From assembly GCA_032353305.1 (NCBI GenBank), contig JAUCNG010365929.1, positions 1-11,803 of the forward strand: 11,803 bases of DNA. Reading direction: 5' to 3'. Under the pieces are notes generated by a model. The model worked only from the letters and a program-made list of their open reading frames with translations, was not told where the DNA came from and did no database searches. Numbering within the stretch: the stretch's first letter is position 1; each line of letters starts with the position of its first letter. Origin of the DNA: Cephalothrix spiralis (taxonomy: Eukaryota; Nemertea; Palaeonemertea; Archinemertea; Cephalotrichidae). A program made the position numbers and the translations under genes. Positions 1 to 11,803 of the stretch are shown piece after piece.

Positions 1-135
1 AGATGAATATATGAGCTTTCTATACATATTAAGTTTTTTGTTGTACTTGCAGTAGAACCAGAGTGACGGAACCGGGTGCTGCACTGTATGTTAAAGTGAG
101 AGTTGATAGTAAAACAACTATAGAAGGCTCTGTAT

Positions 136-514
136 CCGGCGGATAAAAAGCAAATATCCGGCGAACAAAATCCTATTTTAATCCAACCAAGCATGCTTTA
201 TATTAGTCTATACAGGGTATATAGACACTTACGGCATTATTTGACTGACGTCAATTTTGATTCAAATTTGTAATTTTTCACACTTTTACCATTTCAATTT
301 TTATCGCTGATTTTGGTAATTCCGGATATTTTTTGGCCAATTTTAAATTGATTCAAAATCACATTTTTACAAATATAAACTTTCTTTGAAATAGATAGTT
401 AGTAAGATAAGTTTATATTCTTTTGTATAATATTAAAATTAACTAGAATAAAGCATGATTAGTTAGCTTAAAATATGATTTTGTTGCCGGATATTTTCAT
501 TTATCCTCCGCTAT
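136..514. mobile_element. Diverged foldback element in the upstream intron
   Basis: The left arm, about 136-210, and the right arm, about 440-514, are imperfect reverse complements. Both carry GGATAAA, AATATCCGGC and AACAAAATC, and further in CATGCTTTAT, in matching order. Small gaps separate the blocks. The middle 230 bp is AT-rich with no reading frame. This fits an old non-autonomous DNA transposon. I could not fix a target duplication. Confidence 0.6.
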
Positions 515-526
515 TTATAGTCATAG

Positions 527-551
527 CAGGAGTCTATTTCATAGACTCCTG
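527..551. repeat. Perfect 11-bp stem hairpin flanked by GTCATAGC repeats
   Basis: CAGGAGTCTAT at 527-537 and ATAGACTCCTG at 541-551 are exact reverse complements around a TTC loop. The 8-mer GTCATAGC occurs directly before (520-527) and directly after (552-559). It lies at the edge of the 136-514 foldback and may belong to it. Confidence 0.6.
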
Positions 552-678
552 GTCATAGCCACTATCGAATATCTTTTAAATTAAAGCAAAAACCAAATAC
601 ATTATACTATTGGATGATATAAACACTATTTTCCGTGTTGAATTATATAGATATATAAATCCTACAATTATGGCCTTA

Positions 679-843
679 TGAAACTCGGTCACTAATCTCA
701 TCGAGAGAGAAAGAAATTACACTAAATTTCATATTTTCCCCTGTCAGGAAATCTGAGGTCGCAGGTGTTCGAATCCTGACAGGGAAAATATGAAATTTAG
801 TGTAATTTCTTTCTCTCTCGATGGGATTAGTGACCGAGTTTCA
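679..843. mobile_element. 165-bp hairpin MITE with TTA target duplication (PIF/Harbinger-like)
   Basis: Arms at about 674-749 and 774-848 are reverse complements over some 75 nt with only three differences, leaving a 24-nt loop. The element reads TGAAACTCGG...CCGAGTTTCA and is bordered on both sides by TTA (676-678 and 844-846), the TWA-type 3-bp target duplication of PIF/Harbinger transposons. The apex contains a tRNA T-arm-like string, GGTCGCAGG then TTCGAATCCTG. High arm identity suggests a young copy. It lies in a ZNF330 intron. Confidence 0.75.
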
Positions 844-851
844 TTAGGATA

Positions 852-6839
<5,988 letters not shown>

Positions 6840-6882
6840 TGATTCTTATATTAGGAACTTATTGAAAATATATTAGGTAAAA

Positions 6883-6897
6883 AATAATTATAATAAT
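6883..6897 (+). promoter_or_regulatory. Possible ZNF330 poly(A) signals (AATAAT variants)
   Basis: No canonical AATAAA occurs in the several hundred bases after the ZNF330 stop codon. Two AATAAT hexamers, at 6883-6888 and 6892-6897, lie 44-58 nt past the stop and are the nearest near-consensus candidates. AATAAT is a weak variant, so the real cleavage site may be elsewhere. Confidence 0.25.
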
Positions 6898-6923
6898 GAG
6901 GGGTGCAAGAAAAAATTAAGAAA

Positions 6924-7221
6924 TTTTAAAACCGCTTTTTCAGATTTTTTTGTTATAAGCACGGCAGTTGGCACGTCTTTATAATCGATACATGAAAAAA
7001 CCGACCCAATTTTGAGATATGCGCATGTGCTGTTTAGTTTTCACTCTGCGCATGCGCGAATCGAAAATTAACCGCCATATTTATATTCCAAGTCTAAAAT
7101 TGTGAATTTATAAGATTTACACTATTATATCTTTAACCCAACCGTTACAGAGTTATAGGCAGTGTAAATGTTATAAATGTATTACTAGCTGATAAAAATC
7201 AGAAAAAGCAGTTTTCAAAAC
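6924..7221. mobile_element. Inverted-repeat element carrying GCGCATGYGC motifs
   Basis: TTTTAAAACCGCTTTTTCAG (from 6924, arm to 6951) pairs with the stretch 7194-7221, roughly 23 of 28 positions matching. Between the arms lie TGCGCATGTGCT (7020-7031) and TGCGCATGCGCG (7047-7058). The arms are short and diverged, so the element call is moderate. Confidence 0.45.
7047..7058. promoter_or_regulatory. NRF-1-type palindrome
   Basis: TGCGCATGCGCG fits the NRF-1 consensus YGCGCAYGCGCR at every position; a one-off variant lies at 7020-7031, and ACCGCCATATT (7071-7081) resembles a YY1 site in reverse. These sites usually mark promoters, but here they sit between two gene 3' ends and within a repeat, so function is uncertain. 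Confidence 0.3.
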
Positions 7222-7284
7222 TTTTTTGTTCTGGCGCGAGTGATTAATGTTTAAGCATTTAACTTTATGTACCATATGTTTACA

Positions 7285-7383
7285 GTAGCTCCTAATAGAA
7301 CATCGACCGATGCTCAATGAACATAGAGACTGCATACATATCTGGCTCATTTAGAGCTCGCTCGATGTTCTTTTAGGATCTAC
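7285..7383. mobile_element. 99-bp hairpin element
   Basis: GTAGCTCCTAATAGAACATCGA at the left end (7285 on) and its complement ending at 7383 differ at few bases. The pairing continues inward through a GCTCAATGA-like segment. The total of 99 bp with little loop gives a small MITE-like foldback. No target duplication is clear. Confidence 0.6.
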
Positions 7384-7517
7384 TTTAGTTATTATTATTA
7401 TTTATTCACTTAGAAACAGTTATCCCTTGCACGCTTGTTAATTACAAAAGTACAATATTAGACCGCTCATTTATTACTCCTCTGTGATTGATTGGCTCTC
7501 CTGACATTCTGTGGTAT

Positions 7518-8151
7518 AGCGACATCTATCGTCATGACAGTGCCATCTATGTGTGATGGTAAAAACTGTAATCACAATAGATTGCACTAATAGATGACAC
7601 TATATCACTCATGCCATGCATTAAAACTACCAGCCAATTTCTGATCTAGATTAAACATATAAAGATATAGGCTGCGGGAATCTGTCGATTTTAAGCTTCT
7701 TTTTGAAATATCGACATGAATTATATAGATTGAAAACAGCGACATCTATTCATGCGACTAATTGAAAAACTTTAGGACTACTACCACTAATAGGTGTCGC
7801 TGTATGGTTTAAAGCTCTTATATGATTGGCTGTTATTTTATCTTATAGATGGCATAAATAATTTTAACATTCAGGTTCATAAATTTAAGATGGCGGATTG
7901 ATAGACGACAATATACCATGCCTCGTCACTCATTTTGTATAGGGTTTATGACAATCATAGACTAAATGTATAGAGACCGGCAACCTACAAAAATGGTGGC
8001 ACGAGAATAGTATGTCATCTATAATTCATTAGCCAAGCCATCTATATTTGGATGGAGAAACTAATAGCCACTATAAGGAATGGCCAATCGCAAACCAGAT
8101 TAGAGCGACACCCATATCTAATAGTAAAAATATTACCCAATAGGTGTCGCT
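7518..8151. repeat. Cluster of short AGCGACATCTAT-type motifs in both orientations
   Basis: AGCGACATCTAT at 7518-7529 and 7738-7749 faces inverse relatives at 7588-7601 (TAATAGATGACACT), 7789-7801 and 8139-8151 (AATAGGTGTCGCT). Partial copies occur at 7541-7550, 7845-7854, 8013-8022, 8037-8045 and 8104-8112. Several make facing pairs 35-70 bp apart, as if several small foldbacks were nested or stacked. Confidence 0.55.
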
Positions 8152-8620
8152 ATTCCGAGTATGTTATATCTACGATTTATTAATTTTTACACCAAACAGT
8201 CACGGGAACATTTAAATCAAATAACGACTATTTACTTAAAATATAATTTTATTCACGTAATACAACCTCAACTATATTCGGAATCCCTTAGTTACAATAT
8301 CGAAAGAAATAATTTTAATAGAATAGAAAAAATTATTATTCCCGTTTCAAATAAGTTGCTATTCATTATTTAAGATTATCATAACCGTCCTATAAAGGTG
8401 ATCAGTATGAATAATCATAAACTGTATTAGTGTTAGATTTAAAAAGATTAATAAAATCAATAGTTTCTCACTTCACATTGTTGATGTATTATTTATATTA
8501 TTAAATTCGATTTATAGGCAAAAAATATGAAGCGCTAACGGCGTATAAAGCTTCACATATTTCATATTTAAGTTAAGGAGTCCGTAGCAAGGTATTGCAT
8601 CATTATTACAACATGTATTG
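8152..8620. other. AT-rich spacer with one small hairpin
   Basis: Very AT-rich. An imperfect hairpin at 8523-8562 pairs AAATATGAAGC with GCTTCACATATTT. A 70-codon open frame at 8161-8373 has Ile/Asn/Tyr-rich random composition and no similarity I recognise, so I do not call it a gene. Confidence 0.55.
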
Positions 8621-9309
8621 TTAGGGTGTTCCGTTTTGCAAAAATGTTTCAGAAATCAATGCGGCTATGTCTCTTTGGTTTCTTTGATGGTTCAATTTTT
8701 CCCGCCAAAATATTCAGGTTTTTTTTAAAATATAGATAATACATAGGAAGAATGACGATTTTGGTTGTAAAAAAAGTTTTCGACCCCAAGGAATCCAGAA
8801 ATATCAACGGTTTTGCTCTATCGCAATTACAAGTGCATTAACTTAAAAAATCAACCATTTTGAGAGCCGGTCGCTAATATTGGTATCCCTAGTTTTGTTA
8901 ATTTTGAGACTTCTAATTGGGTTAGAGGGATGAAACTTAGATGTAAATAGAGGTTTTCGACCTCAAGGAATCCAATGGTGCACAGCATTTTATGCATTCT
9001 CATCTGTCAAAGCCTCAACCAGCATAGCAGCTGCTGGCCATTATTATGAAATATGATATAATACCATGGGAACGAAATATGATATAATACCATGGGAACG
9101 AGGATGCATTTTATGATTAGACTACGGCAAGTATATGAAATACTCAGAATTAAAAAATATTGGCGCCTTTTTTTCAAAATGGCGGCAAAACCTCAATTTT
9201 GGCGGGAAAAATCTGAAATTTTGGAATTTTTATATTGAACCATCAAAGAAACCAAAGAGACATAGCCGCATTGATTTATGAAAAAATTTTGCAAAACGGA
9301 ACACCCTAA
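8621..9309. mobile_element. 689-bp MITE with 77-bp terminal inverted repeats
   Basis: Left TIR 8621-8697 and right TIR 9233-9309 begin TTAGGGTGTTCCGTTTTGC on their own strands and agree except for about four bases. ATTG abuts both ends (8617-8620 and 9310-9313), a possible 4-bp target duplication. The arms continue past a 20-odd-base gap to a shared CCCGCCAAAAT segment. No transposase frame exists, so the element is non-autonomous. Inside are two near-identical 22-bp strings (8776-8797, 8953-8974) and a 26-bp tandem repeat. I cannot assign a superfamily safely. Confidence 0.8.
9048..9099. repeat. Perfect 26-bp tandem duplication inside the MITE
   Basis: GAAATATGATATAATACC... occupies 9048-9073 and is repeated exactly at 9074-9099, each unit ending CATGGGAAC. 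Perfect identity suggests a recent slip or duplication in this copy. Confidence 0.8.
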
Positions 9310-9414
9310 ATTGTATTGTATAATTTGATATATGATGAAATTCTCATATCTTCTATTCTTATTTCGCTAATTTTGATAAGTTTCATTAGCGCCTATGTAG
9401 CTCGATACATGAAT

Positions 9415-9976
9415 AATGTTTTAATCGCACGAATTTCTTAAGTGGGCTGCTTGTGCTTAAACTTGTTAAGGAGTCGGACCTAATTTCTTTGCGAACCGAT
9501 TGCGGCAGCTATCGATAGAGTAATATGTTCATACTCATTGATTAGCGATGTCCGTGGTAGAGCGACACTACTTTCCATCGGAGAGAACCTTGTGAACGTT
9601 CTTCAGCGTATTGCCTCCTGGGTGGCTCGATAAACCCCACTGCTAATCGGTATATAGAAAATAGATTAGAGTGCGGGCCTAAGGGTAAATGTTCATAAAG
9701 CGGACTGTCTGTGTCTATTTGAGCCAGTCATCTGACGCCCAATAAGTTGAGTTGGAGCTGCTTTTAAAATAACCATCAATTATAGTGTGCCTGTTCTAAA
9801 AGACCTAATAGGGAGACTTTAAAACTTGCACACCGAGTAAAATTGGTATTTCGAAAAAAACTATTGATGATTAAATCTGTCAATATAGTTGTGTAAAAAT
9901 GGTTGCAAAGGTATAAAACAGACTTCTATGCTCAAGCAGCCACTGCACTGAAGAGATTCGTGTGATTAAAATTATT
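9415..9976. mobile_element. 560-bp inverted-repeat element
   Basis: The left arm 9415-9457 and right arm 9929-9976 pair as imperfect reverse complements. TTTTAATCGCACGAATTTCTT on the left matches a right-hand segment with CACACGAATCTCTT in complement, and GGCTGCTTGTGC matches GCTCAAGCAGCC. The interior is less AT-rich, holds no reading frame, and includes 9668-9690, which resembles the inverse of 5764-5787. It is probably a DNA transposon remnant. Confidence 0.55.
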
Positions 9977-10471
9977 TCATATTTTTGGCGCCGAATTAAG
10001 CTTCAAATAAGAAACATTTACGCTTGTTTACGTCATTAAATATCATAAATAGCGAGAGAAAAAATTCCTGAATTGGTAAAATTCATCAAATATAGGAAAA
10101 ATATTCATTTCTTCGTAGAAAATATAATTTTGCCCACCCAAGTATTTGAAGTTTGAGGTTAAATTTGTTAATCCATACAAAACTATTAAAATTTTGTTCA
10201 AGACTTAAGATTACTGAGACACATATTAATATTAACTTATTTTCAATCTCACTGCCAAAAACAGTTTACCTTGGAATATGGTCAGAGTTGACAACATTAC
10301 CATGAAATACAAGAGCTGCTGTTCTTATATTAAAGTCCAGTGCCATTCGCGTCAATTGCAACACTCTAGGATGTTGCTGGCAAGATTGCCCGGCAGTGTT
10401 TCGTGGTGAAGTGAACGAGACAATTTGCCTACTTCTTCCTAAGAGTTCACTTTACTCGAAGAAAAGTAAAT
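9977..10471. other. Intergenic spacer, nothing recognised
   Basis: No reading frame, RNA gene or clear repeat is visible. A short AGTGAAC/GTTCACT pair near 10408-10452 and the GTTGCTGGCAAG-type strings near 10370 are the only local structure. Confidence 0.5.
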
Positions 10472-10789
10472 ATCAAAATGAGTCGCTTTTGCAAAATTCA
10501 CTACTTTCTATTTTCATAAACTAAAAATTATTAGCTTTTTAATGGTTCAAATCTGTACGCTATTTAAAATATTAACTTAGTTATCAGCATTTAATGAAAC
10601 GGACTTAGTAATCATGGTTTTGAAACAATCTATCCGAAATGCCGTGGATGCAATTAGAATACATTATGTCGACTAATCTAAGAATCAAAAGTTAAACGCC
10701 AAAAACATCGTGTATTGACAAAATACTAAAACTATTTTGGTTAATCAAAATCTCGAAATTTTTAAGAGTGGATAGCGACTCATTTTGAT
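10472..10789. repeat. Perfect 16-bp inverted repeat, 318 bp apart end to end
   Basis: ATCAAAATGAGTCGCT (10472-10487) and AGCGACTCATTTTGAT (10774-10789) are exact reverse complements. Pairing beyond these bases is weak. A third, plus-oriented partial copy starts at 1172, so the string belongs to a dispersed repeat. Confidence 0.6.
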
Positions 10790-11186
10790 TTCCTCAGGCA
10801 CATATTTCAATTTATATAACGGAGTTGAAAATTTTGTGGATAGTTGATGATTGTAACACATTGAGATACTTCTCGGGACTAAAGTACAGTTCCCCTTTAC
10901 TATATTTGTAGGCGTTTGACTACGAAAACATTATTCAGCAGTAAATATCTACATGACTTGCATTATTATTATGACAACATAACACGTTCGGATTCTGTAA
11001 TCCTAAATGTTTATTTTTCCGTGGATTCTCCATCCCCGACACAATCCGAGCTTTGACTATACTAGCCACTCGATCATCCATCTTTAGAGAACCATACACA
11101 GAGTCGCACGGACTTCATCCTTCACCATACACGGTAAATCTTCAATACTAAAACATTAATTAAAGGACAATATATTTCGCCCTTTA
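10790..11186. other. Spacer and 3' UTR of the minus-strand gene
   Basis: The part from about 10990 to 11186 is probably the 3' untranslated region of the minus-strand gene, judging by the AATAAA at 11010-11015. The rest shows no gene or repeat. Confidence 0.45.
11010..11015 (-). promoter_or_regulatory. AATAAA poly(A) signal for the minus-strand gene
   Basis: The plus strand reads TTTATT, which is AATAAA on the minus strand, about 172 nt past the stop codon at 11187. It is the nearest canonical hexamer downstream of that exon, implying a 3' UTR of roughly 190-200 nt. Confidence 0.45.
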
Positions 11187-11388
11187 TCAAGGTTTACGTC
11201 TTTTTTTCGATTTTGATTTCGGTTCTTCAGTTTCCGTATCACTATCTGAGTCCGAGGAGGACGAATCGGTTGAACTTGAAGATGATGATGAAGACGAAGA
11301 TGAACTATCCGATGATGAGGAACTGGAGGATGAAGAACTTGATGATGAACTGTCATCATCGTCATCCGAGCTTGAATCATCTTCGACC
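11187..11388 (-). CDS. Terminal exon of a minus-strand gene: Ser/Asp-rich tail with basic end
   Basis: Read on the minus strand, the acceptor TTTATTTACAG ends at 11389. The exon runs from 11388 to the TGA at 11187-11189: one base finishing a split codon, then 66 codons and the stop. The product opens VEDDSSSDDDDD, continues as a long Ser-rich run broken by Asp and Thr, then SDSDSDTETEEP, and ends in a basic patch KSKSKKRRKP. Composition and the basic end resemble the C-terminus of ZCCHC10, a small CCHC-knuckle nuclear protein, and of several splicing-associated SR-like proteins. The diagnostic domain would lie in exons beyond base 11803, so the name is tentative. An in-frame Met lies at 11426, but the good splice acceptor and the upstream AT-rich sequence favour an internal exon. 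Serine phosphorylation (CK2-type acidic contexts) is plausible. Confidence 0.65.
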
Positions 11389-11803
11389 CTGTAAATAAAT
11401 ACATTAATTTTATCATCAGAATACATTTGATAGAATTCGAATACACAGGTTGGAACTGTTGAAAGTTAATGTTTCAGCCTTATAAATTTTGCTGGTTGAC
11501 GGCTCTCCTGATTTTATTATATTGTCTCTAATATTAATAACATCGCGAGAAAATGTTAGTTATATTAACAACCACCAGCTGTTGTTTACCAGAGCGACTG
11601 TGAAACTAATAAGGATTTCCAATAATGATTCAATTTTTAAGATAAACGAGTTGCTGATTGTAGAGAGTGCCGGAATAGTGCGTTAAAAATAACGGTCAGA
11701 GACCTTAACACCCCTCGGGTGGGCAGTCGCTGGATTGGGCAATCGCTGTCGTATGGAATCTATTTATGGGGATTTCGAATTGTATGCAGATATTACGATT
11801 GGC
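11389..11803. other. Intron of the minus-strand gene with small hairpins near the window end
   Basis: By the splice acceptor at 11389-11390 this is intron on the minus strand; no further exon is recognisable before the window ends. Near the end, GGTC-AGA-GACC (11694-11704) and CACCC-CTC-GGGTG (11709-11721) form adjacent short hairpins, followed by a 16-bp near-tandem repeat, TGGGCAGTCGCTGGAT at 11720-11735 and its variant at 11736-11751. Confidence 0.5.

Noticed and set aside
1-60. Possible upstream exon after the TTGTACTTGCAG acceptor-like string
   Set aside because: The translation after it does not resemble the ZNF330 N-terminal region, and a stop codon follows quickly in the reading frames I checked.
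246-253. Perfect CRE palindrome TGACGTCA
   Set aside because: An isolated 8-mer within an intronic repeat. It is expected by chance often enough that I do not call a site.
750-780. A tRNA gene, from the GGTCGCAGG...TTCGAATCCTG string
   Set aside because: Only a T-arm-like piece is present. There is no A-box, anticodon arm or acceptor stem, and the neighbouring bases belong to the hairpin arms.
8161-8373. 70-codon plus-strand open frame
   Set aside because: AT-driven composition (Ile, Asn, Tyr), with no domain or splice signal and no homologue that I recognise.
11156-11446. Other open frames over the Ser-rich exon (His/Pro-rich on minus, Met-rich on plus)
   Set aside because: They are frame shadows of the low-complexity exon. 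Only the frame with the splice acceptor, Ser/Asp composition and basic end is coherent.

Overview
The window is AT-rich animal nuclear DNA. It carries a multi-exon gene with GT-AG introns and is crowded with diverged inverted repeats that look like miniature transposons. Nothing in it resembles bacterial operons, CRISPR or phage. The protein's VRRKGFKY stretch and glycine/tyrosine-rich linker look arthropod-like, possibly insect, but I hold that placement loosely.

Region 1, about 1-6900 (+ strand): the 3' part of ZNF330 (NOA36, nucleolar autoantigen 36). Six exons at 1262-1388, 2182-2286, 3382-3428, 4295-4412, 6078-6182 and 6583-6839 join in one open frame of 759 nt, giving 252 residues and a stop. 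Every junction has GT/AG and the phases close exactly. The exons carry the family's cysteine-pair zinc-binding arrangement, a Gly/Tyr linker and a very acidic tail. The family's N-terminal part (roughly 95-100 residues in the human protein) is not in the window, so the first 1261 bases are read as intron.

The ZNF330 introns hold several foldback elements (about 136-514, 679-843, 2504-2635, 3904-4137, 5271-5721), a two-hairpin tandem repeat (2927-3031) and a 47-bp tandem duplication (3111-3203).

Region 2, about 6900-11180: a 4.3-kb stretch between two converging genes with no gene I can support. It holds more inverted repeats (6924-7221, 7285-7383, 9415-9976, 10472-10789), a cluster of short ATCTAT/ATAGAT motifs in both orientations (7518-8151), and a well-formed 689-bp MITE (8621-9309) with 77-bp terminal inverted repeats and a possible ATTG target duplication.

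Region 3, 11187-11388 (- strand): the terminal exon of a second gene. It encodes a Ser/Asp-rich tail ending in a basic Lys/Arg patch, with a clear splice acceptor and a downstream AATAAA. It resembles the tail of ZCCHC10-type proteins, but composition alone cannot fix its identity. The two genes meet tail to tail.

I found no new multi-gene system. The most interesting signals are in the repeats: a TTA-flanked hairpin with a tRNA B-box-like apex, a MITE with an E2F-type site in each arm, and the motif cluster between the converging genes.
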